DNA of 64,000 nt from Dietzia natronolimnaea (GTDB taxonomy: Bacteria; Actinomycetota; Actinomycetes; Mycobacteriales; Mycobacteriaceae). The notes under the pieces are model-generated. The model did not search any database, was not told the DNA's origin, and worked only from the letters and a program-made list of their open reading frames with translations. Within the stretch, counting starts at the first letter, position 1; the number at the start of each line of letters is the position of its first letter. Position numbers and translations under genes: made by a program. Positions 25,885-34,505 of the stretch are shown here, piece after piece. Where the stretch lies: the NCBI RefSeq assembly GCF_002289575.1, contig NZ_NTGA01000025.1, positions 1 through 64,000 on the forward strand, given 5' to 3'.

Positions 25885-28842
25885 CTAGCGGCCGGTCCAG
25901 CGGGGTTCGCGCTTCTCGGCGAACGCGGCCACGCCCTCGCGGGCGTCGTCGGACAGGACCACGGGGCTGGCCATCTCGCTCTGACGTCCGAACGCCTCCT
26001 CGGGGCTCCAGGTGGGTGCCTCGTCGACGATCTGCTTGCCGACCCTCACCGACAGGGGGGCGTTGGCGGCGATGCGCCGAGCCGTCTCCATCGCCGTCTC
26101 CAGGGCCCTGCCCTCGGGAACCACGGTGTTCACCATTCCCAGTTCGGCCAACCTCGTGGCGGGGAGGGCGTCGCCGAGCAGGGCGAGTTCCAGGGCCACC
26201 GGCCGCGGCAGGCGGGTGGCCGACCGCCACAGTCCGCCGGCCGCGGCGAGGAGGCCGCGCTTGACCTCGGGGAGACTGAAGGAGGCGTTCTCGGCGGCGA
26301 TGATGAGGTCGGCGCACATCGCGAGCTCGAATCCGCCGGCGAGCGCAGGTCCCTCGACCGCGGCGACGGTGGGCGTGGTGGGCGGCTCGGCGGTCAGGCC
26401 CAGCGGGCCGCGGCGGTCGGTGACCGGTACCTGCCCGCGGTGGGCCCCGGCGAGGTCCATGCCCGCGCAGAAGGTGTCGCCGCTGCCCGTGAGAACGATG
26501 GCGCGCACGCCCGAGTCGTCCTCGGCGTCGTCCACGGCGCGCTCCAGTTGGACCGCGGTGGCGTGGTCGATGGCGTTCTTGGCGTGGGGGCGGTTGAGCG
26601 TGATCACCCAGACCGAACCGTCACGTCGGGTGAGGACCGGGGCCGTGGGCGGGTCCGGGAGCTCCTGCCGCTCGCCCTCGACGACGACCCGGTGGCCGTC
26701 GAGACGCAGGGTCCGGCGCAGCGGGGTACCGGAGGTGAGCGCGGCGATGTCGTCGGCGCTCTCGCGCCGCAGGAGGACACGGGCGCCGTCCGGCGTGATC
26801 GCGGAGACCACGACGCCCTCAGCGCCGCCGTCGCGACCGTGGGGGACGGTCACGGCCTCGATCACCGCGGGACCGTCGAGTTCCGTGCGCGCCGGGCGCG
26901 GGGCGGGGCGTTCGATCGCGGGCTTGAGGTGCGCGAACGGGCGGCTCGGCGGCGTGCCGGAGTAGATGCCCAGGGAGTGCTTGGTGGCGTACCAGCCCAG
27001 TGAGGTGGACAACCCGACCTGGTCCGGATCCTCACGCAGCAGCGGCACGAGCGTCGAGACGGCGTGCAGGCCGTAGTTGTTGCCGGGTCCGCCGGCCGAG
27101 GTGAGTCCGCCGGTCACGCTGAGGGGCCGCGACGGGTCCTGCCAGGGCAGGCCGAGGGCGCGGGCGCCGAGCTGGACGGCGGAGGGGAAGCAGGAGTAGA
27201 GGTCGACGGGGCCGAGGTCGTCCGCAGTGATGCCCGCGTGCTCGAAGGCGGCGGCGCCGGCGGCGGCGATCGCGGGGGAGCGGGTCAGGTCGGCGCGCTC
27301 GGAGACGAACCATTCGTCGGTGCCCGAGGCGCCGGCGTGCAGGAACACCCACTTGTCCTGGGGGACCCCGAGCGCCTGGGCTGCCGCGACGCTGGCCACG
27401 ATCACCCCGGCCGCCAGGTCCACCTGGAGGTTGGCGCACAGGAGCTTGGTGTACGGGGCGGACACGGTGCGGTTGGTCGCGCTCGCGTAGGCGATGTCCT
27501 CGGCGGTGCGGGCGGTCGGGTCCCACGCGAACGGGTTCTGGGCCGCGATCCCGCTGTGGCGCGACCACAGGTCCCCGATGTGCTGCTGGTGGGCCTCGGC
27601 GGTCTCGCCCGAGTCTGCCTGCAGAGCGGACTCGATGAGGGAGTAGACGTAGATCGGCGCGCCGAGCCCGACGCTGGTCTCGGCCTCGTTGTTCGCCGGC
27701 CGGTCGACCCCGATCACCCGGTCGGGGCCGCGGTCCGGGTCCTGGGTGGTCCACCGGGGCTCACGCCCCCGGGACTGGAGCGCCGCGACGGTGGCCCCGG
27801 CCTCGGCGCCGCTGACCAGTGCCAGGTGGGCGGCTCGGTCCGCGATCCGCTGGGCGGCGTCGTTGACGGCCAGTTGGGCACCGTCGCCGCCGTAGGGGGA
27901 GGTCTGCACGGTCTCGGCGAACTCCGCTCCGACGGCCTCGGCCACGAACCCCGCCTGGTCGGGGTAGGTCCAGGAGGCGCTGGGGACCGCGTAGACCAGA
28001 TCGGCGCGGGAGAGCAGCGGCCCCTGGGCACCGGTGTCGGCGGCGGCGGCCTGCAGTGCCTCGACGGACATGACGGCCGGTTCGGTGGCGGTGTCCGGAT
28101 CGGGGTCGCGGCGGACGATCTGGCCCACGCCGATGAGGACCGGGGTCGACGGGTCGAGCATCTCGCCGGTGCGCTCGTGGCGGACGGATTCGTCCGCGTA
28201 GCGCCCGGGCCCGCCACCGCCGTCGACGAGGCCCGTTAGGGCATCGAGCGACTCGGTCAGGGCCGCCTCGACACTGCGGACGGCGGAGATGCCGACCGGG
28301 CCGCGCACCGGCGGACCGTCCAGGGCGCCGTCGAGGCGGACGGCGCTGCCGTCGGCGGTGGGCACGACAGTGCACCAGAGGCCGACCGTGATGCCCATCG
28401 GGCCCGCGCCGCGCAGTTCGAACCCGGTCTCGTCGGCCTTCTCGACGATCCAGCGCACCTGGACGGGGATGTCCATGAGAGTCATCTGTTGCACGAACTC
28501 CCCGCCGGTGGTGAGTTGCTCGGCTCGCTCCCCGCGCCAGGACAAGTGGAAGGTCAGCCACTCGTGGGTCCGGGTGGTGTCCAGGACCACGTCGAGTATC
28601 GCGGTCGGCGGAGCGCTGATCGCGCGGGCGGCCTCGACCTGCCGGGCATAACCGGAGATGCCCTCGGGGGCGGGGACGGTCACGTCCGCGGCGGTCGCCG
28701 TCGATCCGTTGCCGGGGACTACCCGGGAGGCCAGATCCTCCAGCGTCGTCATCGCCGTCCGGGCCAGGACGGGGGCCAGGGTACGGCCGGTGTCGACGAG
28801 GCCCTTCACGCGCGACTTCTCGGGCCGCGATTTCTTGGACAT
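25885..28842 (-). CDS. Triple fusion: SRPBCC domain - thiolase-like domain - crotonase (enoyl-CoA hydratase) domain
   Basis: 985 residues in one open frame. Residues 1-220 look like an SRPBCC/START ligand-binding fold (ISAPPTAILDVVLDTTRTHEWL, RWIVEKADETGFELRG). Residues 228-700 are a thiolase-like (SCP2/TLP) domain with a C-terminal OB-like tail; it has SCFPSAVQLGARAL and GGPGNNYGLHA, but GGDGAQLAV stands where classical thiolases have the acylating Cys. Residues 733-985 are a crotonase with the oxyanion-hole segment DTFCAGMDL and both acid residues of enoyl-CoA hydratases (GGFELAM, FSLPEV). The start is ATG 28842 after GGAAAG. An internal ATG at 28161 could give the thiolase part alone, but no stop intervenes. 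Probably a catabolic acyl-CoA enzyme; its substrate is unknown. Confidence 0.85.
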   Translation of the reverse strand: MSKKSRPEKSRVKGLVDTGRTLAPVLARTAMTTLEDLASRVVPGNGSTATAADVTVPAPEGISGYARQVEAARAISAPPTAILDVVLDTTRTHEWLTFHLSWRGERAEQLTTGGEFVQQMTLMDIPVQVRWIVEKADETGFELRGAGPMGITVGLWCTVVPTADGSAVRLDGALDGPPVRGPVGISAVRSVEAALTESLDALTGLVDGGGGPGRYADESVRHERTGEMLDPSTPVLIGVGQIVRRDPDPDTATEPAVMSVEALQAAAADTGAQGPLLSRADLVYAVPSASWTYPDQAGFVAEAVGAEFAETVQTSPYGGDGAQLAVNDAAQRIADRAAHLALVSGAEAGATVAALQSRGREPRWTTQDPDRGPDRVIGVDRPANNEAETSVGLGAPIYVYSLIESALQADSGETAEAHQQHIGDLWSRHSGIAAQNPFAWDPTARTAEDIAYASATNRTVSAPYTKLLCANLQVDLAAGVIVASVAAAQALGVPQDKWVFLHAGASGTDEWFVSERADLTRSPAIAAAGAAAFEHAGITADDLGPVDLYSCFPSAVQLGARALGLPWQDPSRPLSVTGGLTSAGGPGNNYGLHAVSTLVPLLREDPDQVGLSTSLGWYATKHSLGIYSGTPPSRPFAHLKPAIERPAPRPARTELDGPAVIEAVTVPHGRDGGAEGVVVSAITPDGARVLLRRESADDIAALTSGTPLRRTLRLDGHRVVVEGERQELPDPPTAPVLTRRDGSVWVITLNRPHAKNAIDHATAVQLERAVDDAEDDSGVRAIVLTGSGDTFCAGMDLAGAHRGQVPVTDRRGPLGLTAEPPTTPTVAAVEGPALAGGFELAMCADLIIAAENASFSLPEVKRGLLAAAGGLWRSATRLPRPVALELALLGDALPATRLAELGMVNTVVPEGRALETAMETARRIAANAPLSVRVGKQIVDEAPTWSPEEAFGRQSEMASPVVLSDDAREGVAAFAEKREPRWTGR

Positions 28843-28862
28843 GGATGCCACTTTCCGTCTGG

Positions 28863-28895
28863 TCGGACTGTTTTGCTGCATCATGCCGATCGGAC
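28863..28895. promoter_or_regulatory. Candidate operator between the fusion gene and its divergent TetR
   Basis: TCGGAC occurs at 28863-28868 and 28890-28895, 27 bp apart; the palindrome CCGATCGG (28886-28893) overlaps the right copy. On the minus strand TTGCCC and CATGAT, 18 bp apart, could be the fusion-gene promoter, so the palindrome would lie in its spacer. Confidence 0.3.
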
Positions 28896-28931
28896 CGGCT
28901 CGGGGGCAAGTCGCCACGGCGGTGGCCCGAG

Positions 28932-28937
28932 TAATGT
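28932..28937 (+). promoter_or_regulatory. -10 box for leaderless tetR
   Basis: TAATGT ends 7 nt before the ATG of the divergent TetR gene, with no Shine-Dalgarno sequence. Confidence 0.5.
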
Positions 28938-28944
28938 CGCGGCC

Positions 28945-29685
28945 ATGGCAGCCCCCCGTCGTCCGCAGCAGGAGAGGTCCGCCGCCACCCGCTCGAAGCT
29001 CCTCGAGGCCGCCTACGAGTCGCTGCTCGACCGCGGATACGGCGCGACGACCGTGGGTGAGGTGCAGAACCGCGCGGGGGTCGCGCGGGGCACGCTGCTG
29101 CACCACTTCCCCACGAGGGGCTCGCTCATGGCCGGCGTCGTGGAGGACATCGTCGAGCGCCGACTCCGCGTCCTGACCTCGACAGGCCTCGGCAGCCAGG
29201 CGCGCGCCGGTGCCGACGCCGGTGCCGACGCCGGCGCGGACCCTGACGACGGGACGTGCGACGACGACGTGGTGTACGACGACGACGTGGTGTACGACGA
29301 CGACGTGGTGTACGACGACGTGCCGTTGGCCACGAGCTGGGACGACGTGGTGGACCTGGTCTGGGAGGAGCTGCAGGGTCCGCCGTTCACGGTCGCCCTC
29401 GAGCTCTGGGTGGCCTCCCGCACCGATCCCGAGCTCCGCCGGGCGCTCATCCCTCTCCAGGAACGCATCTTCCGCACGGTGCACCGGAACGTCACGCGCC
29501 TGGCGGGGGAGGACCATCCGCGCGCGCCGATGCTGGTGCAGTTCACCATCGACCTGCTCACCGGGGCCCACCTGGCCGGGACCCTGCAGCCCAGGGTAGG
29601 TGCCTCGGCCGTGGTCGAGGCGTGGAAGATCGCGGTCCGGGAGCTGGCCCGGACGGACGGGGGGCGGGTGCCGGCGCGCCGCTGA
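28945..29685 (+). CDS. TetR family regulator with an acidic DDDVVY repeat insert
   Basis: 246 residues. Helix-turn-helix at about 12-58 (RSKLLEAAYESLLDRGYGATTVGEVQNRAGVARGTLLHHFPTR, read as two helices and recognition helix). A 40-residue insert follows at about 88-128: AGADAGADAGAD, then three copies of DDDVVY and DDVPLA. It lies between the DNA-binding part and a normal helical C-terminal domain (about 129-240). It is divergent from the fusion gene, its likely target, and 121 bp ahead of the aldehyde dehydrogenase. The insert would be strongly acidic and probably disordered, or a metal/cation-sensitive loop; that is speculation. Confidence 0.9.
   Translation: MAAPRRPQQERSAATRSKLLEAAYESLLDRGYGATTVGEVQNRAGVARGTLLHHFPTRGSLMAGVVEDIVERRLRVLTSTGLGSQARAGADAGADAGADPDDGTCDDDVVYDDDVVYDDDVVYDDVPLATSWDDVVDLVWEELQGPPFTVALELWVASRTDPELRRALIPLQERIFRTVHRNVTRLAGEDHPRAPMLVQFTIDLLTGAHLAGTLQPRVGASAVVEAWKIAVRELARTDGGRVPARR
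29260..29313 (+). repeat. Three perfect 18-bp tandem repeats inside tetR
   Basis: GACGACGACGTGGTGTAC is present three times back to back and encodes (DDDVVY)3. A partial fourth copy, GACGACGTG, follows. The unit keeps reading frame whatever the copy number. Confidence 0.95.
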
Positions 29686-29806
29686 GCCTGTCGCGCGTAA
29701 TCCGTGGAACCGCCCCGGGCGAGGCGGGGACCGCCTACGTTGGACAGGTGTCTGTTCGCATGTCCGTTGCGGCAGGACCTCACCCGGCAACAGCAGGAGA
29801 CCCACC

Positions 29807-31273
29807 ATGACATCCTCCCTCGACCGCGACGCGTTCCTGATCGGTACCGAGTGGCGCTCACCCGCGACCGACGGCGTCATCGAGGTGGTCAGCCCCCACA
29901 CCGAGGAGGTCGTCGCCCGCGTCCCGGAGGGCTCGGTCGCCGACATCGACGCCGCCGTGGCCGCGGCTCGCGAGGCGTTCGACTCCGGTCCGTGGCCGCG
30001 GATGAGCCCCCAGGAGCGGATCGACGTGGTCGCCCGTCTCTCGGCTCTCTATGCCGCGAAGCTGGACGACATGGCAACCCTGATCTCCACCGAGATGGGG
30101 TCACCGATCTCGTTCAGCAAGCTCGCCCAGGCCCCTGCGCCCTGGATGCAGATCGAGGCGTTCGTGAGCATCGCCCGCGAGTTCCCGTGGGAGGAGACCC
30201 GGCCGGGCGTGCTCGGCGGCGAGGTGCTGGTCCGCCACGAGCCGGTGGGCGTGGTCGCAGCGATCCCGCCGTGGAACGTCCCGCAGTTCACCGTGTTGTC
30301 CAAGCTGATCCCGGCGTTGCTCACCGGCTGCACGATCGTGGTCAAGCCCGCCCCCGAGACCCCGCTCGACACCTACCTGCTCGGCGAGTTGCTCATCGAG
30401 GCCGGCGTGCCGGAGGGCGTGGTGAGCATCGTCGCGGGAGGCCGCGAGGTGGGCGAGCACCTGGTGCGCCACCCCGCGATCGACAAAGTGGCCTTCACGG
30501 GGTCCACCGCGGCGGGACGGAAGATCGGCGCGATCTGTGGCGAGCAGCTCAAGCGCTGTTCGCTCGAGCTCGGAGGCAAGTCCGCGGCGATCGTGCTGGA
30601 CGATGCCGACGTCACGAGCGTCGTCGAGGGGATCAAGTTCCTCGGCGTGATGAACTCGGGCCAGGCCTGCGTGGCGCAGACCAGGATCCTGGTGAGCCGC
30701 GAGCGGCACGACGAGGTCGCCGGCGCGCTGGCGGAGGGGATCGGGTCGATGGTCGTCGGCGACCCGATGGACCCCGACACCCAGATCGGTCCGATGGTGG
30801 CGCAGCGGCAGCAGGAGCGGGTGTCCTCGTACATCGAGATCGGCCAGCAGGAGGGGGCGCAGCTGCTCACCGGCGGCACCGGCCGCCCGGACGGCCTCGA
30901 CTCGGGGTGGTACGTCCGACCGACCGTGTTCGCCGGGGTCGACAACTCCATGCGGATCGCCCAGGAGGAGATCTTCGGCCCGGTCCTGTCCGTGATCGCC
31001 TACGACGACGTCGATGACGCCGTCCGGATCGCCAACGACTCCGAGTACGGTCTGGCGGGGACCGTGTGGACCGCGGACCGCGAGGCGGGTCTCGGCGTGG
31101 CCCGCCGGGTCCGCACCGGGACCTACGGGGTCAACACCTACACCATGGACTTCTCGGCCCCGTTCGGCGGTTTCAAGGCATCAGGAGTGGGCCGCGAGTT
31201 CGGCCCCGAGGGCCTGGCGCAGTACACCGAGGTCAAATCCGTCTACCTCGACGCGCCCGCGGTCGACGGCTGA
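29807..31273 (+). CDS. Aldehyde dehydrogenase family protein
   Basis: 488 residues, full length. PWNVP (oxyanion/NAD loop), VKPAPETPL, FTGSTAAGRKIG (NAD-binding), general base Glu254 in LELGGKSA and catalytic Cys288 in GQACVAQTR, plus EEIFGPVLSVI. It oxidises an aldehyde to its acid with NAD(P)+; the specific aldehyde cannot be told. ATG 29807 follows AGGAGA. Crotonase and flavoprotein genes follow in the same direction, so it is likely first in an operon producing an acid to be activated and beta-oxidised. Confidence 0.93.
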   Translation: MTSSLDRDAFLIGTEWRSPATDGVIEVVSPHTEEVVARVPEGSVADIDAAVAAAREAFDSGPWPRMSPQERIDVVARLSALYAAKLDDMATLISTEMGSPISFSKLAQAPAPWMQIEAFVSIAREFPWEETRPGVLGGEVLVRHEPVGVVAAIPPWNVPQFTVLSKLIPALLTGCTIVVKPAPETPLDTYLLGELLIEAGVPEGVVSIVAGGREVGEHLVRHPAIDKVAFTGSTAAGRKIGAICGEQLKRCSLELGGKSAAIVLDDADVTSVVEGIKFLGVMNSGQACVAQTRILVSRERHDEVAGALAEGIGSMVVGDPMDPDTQIGPMVAQRQQERVSSYIEIGQQEGAQLLTGGTGRPDGLDSGWYVRPTVFAGVDNSMRIAQEEIFGPVLSVIAYDDVDDAVRIANDSEYGLAGTVWTADREAGLGVARRVRTGTYGVNTYTMDFSAPFGGFKASGVGREFGPEGLAQYTEVKSVYLDAPAVDG

Positions 31274-31280
31274 TACCGCC

Positions 31281-32084
31281 GTGGTGGGAGAGAACACGAC
31301 GCCGCTCGACGTCCGCGACGCCGACCGTGTCCGCACGCTGACACTCGCACGACCGGAGGCGCTCAACGCGTTCGACGAGGCCCTGTACGACGCGCTCACC
31401 ATCGCGTTGCACGAGGCCTCGGACGACCCCACCGTGGCGGTCGTGCTGCTCACCGGACAGGGTCGGGCGTTCAGCACCGGGACGGACCTGGCCGAGATGG
31501 CCGAACGGATCACCAATCCCGACTTCGTTCCCGGTGAACACGGGTTTCTCGGGTTGATCGACGCTCTGTCCGGGTTCGACAAGCCCCTCGTCCTGGCGAT
31601 CAACGGCCTCGGCCTCGGGATCGGCACGACCGTCATCGGGTTCGCCGACCTGGTCTTCAAGTCCGAGGACGCCCGTCTCAAGTGCCCGTTCACCAGCCTC
31701 GGGGTGGCGCCCGAGGCCGCCTCGAGCTATCTGCTGCCCCGGCTCGTCGGGCGGCAGAACGCGGCGTGGGTGTTGCTGTCCTCGGAGTGGATCAGCGCCG
31801 CCGAGGCGCATGAGATGGGCCTGGTGTGGCGACTGTGCGCTCCCGACGACCTGCTCCGGGTGGCCACCGAGCACGCCACGCGACTGGCGAGGTTGCCCAT
31901 CTCGAGCCTGCGGGCGGTCAAACGGACCATGGTCGAACCGCTGGCCCGCCAGATCGCCGAGGCGCGCGAACGCGAGAACCAGTGCTTCGCCGACCTCATG
32001 GGCGGCCCCGCGAACTCCGAGGCACTGGCCGCGTTCGCCGAGGGCCGGCCGGCGGACTTCACCGGGCTTCCCGACGGGGCGTGA
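31281..32084 (+). CDS. Enoyl-CoA hydratase/isomerase family protein
   Basis: 267 residues, crotonase fold. The oxyanion-hole segment is GRAFSTGTDL and the second is NGLGLGIGTTVIGFADLV. The first hydratase Glu is replaced in GIGTTVIG, while the second acid is kept in GVAPEAASSYLLPRL. This pattern is typical of isomerase-like (ECI/PaaG type) members rather than classical hydratases. The start is GTG 31281, 7 nt after the aldehyde dehydrogenase stop; GTG 31284 is equally possible because no clear ribosome site decides. Part of the same operon. Confidence 0.85.
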   Translation: MVGENTTPLDVRDADRVRTLTLARPEALNAFDEALYDALTIALHEASDDPTVAVVLLTGQGRAFSTGTDLAEMAERITNPDFVPGEHGFLGLIDALSGFDKPLVLAINGLGLGIGTTVIGFADLVFKSEDARLKCPFTSLGVAPEAASSYLLPRLVGRQNAAWVLLSSEWISAAEAHEMGLVWRLCAPDDLLRVATEHATRLARLPISSLRAVKRTMVEPLARQIAEARERENQCFADLMGGPANSEALAAFAEGRPADFTGLPDGA

Positions 32085-32120
32085 CCACGGGGCCTGACGA
32101 CGGGACGCGATGATGTGGTG

Positions 32121-33251
32121 ATGCGCGAGGTCGACGTGGTGGTGATCGGTGCCGGTCAGGCGGGCCTGTCGGCCGGGTATCACCTGAAGCGCCGGGGGGT
32201 CGTCCCCGCCGACCGGGCCTCCGCCGACGACCGGACGTTCGTCATGGTCGATGGCGAGGACGGCCCCGGCGGGGCGTGGCGGCACCGCTGGGAGTCGCTG
32301 ACCATGGCCACCGTCAACGGGATCTTCGGCCTGCCCGGGGCCCCGGTGCCCGAGGTGGATCCCGGAATGCCCAGCCGGGAGGATCTGCCCGCCTACTTCG
32401 CCGACTACGAGGAGCGATTCTCCCTCGGGGTCCGGCGGCCCGTGCACGTGCGCCAGGTGCGCCGCGCCCCGGCCGAGCGGGGCGGCCCGGGGAGTGGTCG
32501 CCTCGTCGTCGTCACCTCCGGGGTTCCGGGGGAGGGGGATGGCGGGGACGGCGCGCGGGGCGACGACGACGAGGTGTGGCACGCGCGCTACGTCATCAAC
32601 GCCACGGGAACGTGGACGCGGCCCTTCTGGCCGTACTACCCCGGGCAGGAGAGCTTCCGCGGGCGTCAGCTCCACGTCCATGACTACGTCCGCGCGGAGG
32701 AGTTCGCCGGTCAGCGCGTGGTGATCGTGGGCTCGGGGATCTCGGCCACCCAGCTGCTCGAGGAGATCTCGCGCGTCGCCGACACCCTGTGGGTGACCCG
32801 GCGGGAGATCGAGTGGGCCACGGGCCCGCCCCCGGAGAACTTCTCGGCCGCCATCTCCGCGGTCGCCGAGCGCACGGCCAGGGGATTGCCGCCCGAGAGT
32901 GTGATCCGGGTGACCGGCATGTACCGCACCCCGTGGATCGATCGAGCGGAGGCCCGCGGTGCGCTCGTGCGGCACCCGATGTTCACCCGGATCGAGCCCG
33001 ACGGGGTGCGGATGCCGGACGGCCGGTTGGAGCCCGCCGACGCGATCCTGTGGGCCACCGGGTTCCGGCCCGCGGTCTCCCACCTCGCCCCGCTCGGCCT
33101 CCGGACCCCGGCCGGGGGGATCCGCGTGGCCGACGGACGGGCCCTCGACGAACCGCGGCTATTTCTGATCGGCTACGGCCCGTCCCAGTCGACCGTGGGG
33201 GCCAACCGGGCGGGCCGTGACGCCGTCCGCGCGATCGTGTCCGAACTCTGA
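32121..33251 (+). CDS. FAD/NAD(P)-binding flavoprotein monooxygenase-like
   Basis: 376 residues. FAD-binding loop VVVIGAGQAGLSAGYHL at the N-terminus, NAD(P) loop VVIVGSGISATQLLEEI in the middle, and between them FRGRQLHVHDY, a variant of the FMO/Baeyer-Villiger fingerprint FxGxxxHxxxW with Tyr in place of Trp. ATGFRPAVSHL near the C-terminus is also typical. It could oxygenate a ketone, amine or sulfide, or be a simple reductase. An internal Gly/Asp-rich loop (PGEGDGGDGARGDDDE) is unusual. Start ATG 32121; the in-frame GTG 32115 is better spaced from GGGACG. Convergent with the acyl-CoA dehydrogenase gene. Confidence 0.85.
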   Translation: MREVDVVVIGAGQAGLSAGYHLKRRGVVPADRASADDRTFVMVDGEDGPGGAWRHRWESLTMATVNGIFGLPGAPVPEVDPGMPSREDLPAYFADYEERFSLGVRRPVHVRQVRRAPAERGGPGSGRLVVVTSGVPGEGDGGDGARGDDDEVWHARYVINATGTWTRPFWPYYPGQESFRGRQLHVHDYVRAEEFAGQRVVIVGSGISATQLLEEISRVADTLWVTRREIEWATGPPPENFSAAISAVAERTARGLPPESVIRVTGMYRTPWIDRAEARGALVRHPMFTRIEPDGVRMPDGRLEPADAILWATGFRPAVSHLAPLGLRTPAGGIRVADGRALDEPRLFLIGYGPSQSTVGANRAGRDAVRAIVSEL

Positions 33252-33261
33252 GTCGCCGGGA

Positions 33262-34422
33262 TCAGAGGGTCCGGGAGATCAGTTCCTTCATGATCTCGTT
33301 GGTCCCGCCGTAGATCTTCTGCACGCGGGCGGAGGCGTACATCCGGGCGATCGGGTACTCGGTCATGAACCCGTAGCCGCCGAAGACCTGCAGGCAGCGG
33401 TCGATGATCTCGCACTGCTTGTCGGTGCAGAAGTACTTGGCCATCGACGCCGTGGCCGGATCCAGCTTGCCCTCCAGGTGCAGCGAGATGCAGTGATCCA
33501 GGAGGGTCCGGGCGGCCAGGGCCTCGGTCTTGCACTCGGCCAGCTCGAAGCGGAGGTTCTGGAACTTCAGGATGGGCTTGCCGAACGCCTCGCGCTCCTT
33601 GGCGTAGTCGATCGCGAGGCGGACCGCGGTCTCGGCGGCGGCCACGGCGGTGACGGCGATGATGAGGCGCTCCTGGGGCAGCTGCTGCATGAGCTGGATG
33701 AAGCCCTGGCCCTCGCCCGCCTCGCCGCCGAGGATGTTGGCGGCGGGGATCCGCATGTCGTCGAAGAACAGCTCCATCGTGTCCTGGTACTTCAGGCCGA
33801 TCTTGTCGAGCTTGCGTCCGCGGTCGAAACCCGGGAGGTCGGTGGTCTCGGCCAGCAGGAGCGACAGCCCCTGGGCACCCTCGCCACCGGTGCGGGCCAC
33901 GATGATGAGCAGGTCGCAGTGCATGCCGTTCGAGATGAACGTCTTGGCGCCGTTGACCACGAGGTCGTCGCCGTCCCGCACCGCCGTGGTGCGCAGCGCC
34001 TGCAGGTCGGATCCCGCTCCGGGCTCGGTCATGGCGATCGCCCCCACCATCTCGCCCGTGGCGAGCTTGGGCAGCAGGCGGGTCTTCTGCTCCTCGGTGC
34101 CGTACTGGAGCAGGTAGTGGGCCACGATCGTGCTGTGCACCGAGTTGCCCCAGCCGTCGTCGAGCGCCCGGGTCTGCTCCTCGGCGATCACGGTCTCGTG
34201 CGCGAAGGTGCCGCCGCCCCCGCCGTACTCCTCGGGGATGGAGATGCACAGCAGGCCCGCGTCGCCGGCCTTGTTCCAGAACCCGCGGTCCACGGCGCCC
34301 TCGGCGGCCCACCGCTCGAGGTTCGGGGCGGTCTCCTTGTCCAGGAACGCGCGCGTGTGGGCGCGCAGCGCATCCAGGTCGTCGGTCATCCACGGGGAGC
34401 GGTAGGGGGCGGTCTCGAACAC
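33262..34422 (-). CDS. Acyl-CoA dehydrogenase
   Basis: 386 residues, the normal length. Family motifs: IAMTEPGAGSDLQAL (FAD/substrate), NGAKTFISNGMHCDL, RAFLD near the N-terminus, YAKEREAFGKPILKFQNLRF, and CLQVFGGYGFMTEYPIARMYASARV with QKIYGGTNEIM. The usual catalytic Glu of YEGT is Gly here, so the base probably sits on another helix as in long-chain/isovaleryl types. It introduces a trans-2 double bond into an acyl-CoA. The GTG at 34422 is chosen because GGAGA lies 7 nt upstream and the protein then begins at the family start. It is controlled by an operator-covered promoter shared with the divergent tetR. Confidence 0.92.
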   Translation of the reverse strand: MFETAPYRSPWMTDDLDALRAHTRAFLDKETAPNLERWAAEGAVDRGFWNKAGDAGLLCISIPEEYGGGGGTFAHETVIAEEQTRALDDGWGNSVHSTIVAHYLLQYGTEEQKTRLLPKLATGEMVGAIAMTEPGAGSDLQALRTTAVRDGDDLVVNGAKTFISNGMHCDLLIIVARTGGEGAQGLSLLLAETTDLPGFDRGRKLDKIGLKYQDTMELFFDDMRIPAANILGGEAGEGQGFIQLMQQLPQERLIIAVTAVAAAETAVRLAIDYAKEREAFGKPILKFQNLRFELAECKTEALAARTLLDHCISLHLEGKLDPATASMAKYFCTDKQCEIIDRCLQVFGGYGFMTEYPIARMYASARVQKIYGGTNEIMKELISRTL

Positions 34423-34476
34423 GAGGGATCTCCAGGGGTCGGTCGCGTGGGGCCCGGGCGGCCCCGCTCGTCCACC

Positions 34477-34505
34477 ACAATACGAGTGCATGCTTTGCTA
34501 TGCAA
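34477..34505 (-). promoter_or_regulatory. Promoter of the acyl-CoA dehydrogenase gene
   Basis: On the minus strand TTGCAT (34505-34500) and TATTGT (34482-34477) stand 17 bp apart, a near-consensus sigma-70 promoter. It lies almost entirely within the inverted repeat at 34480-34511, so repressor binding would block it. Confidence 0.75.
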
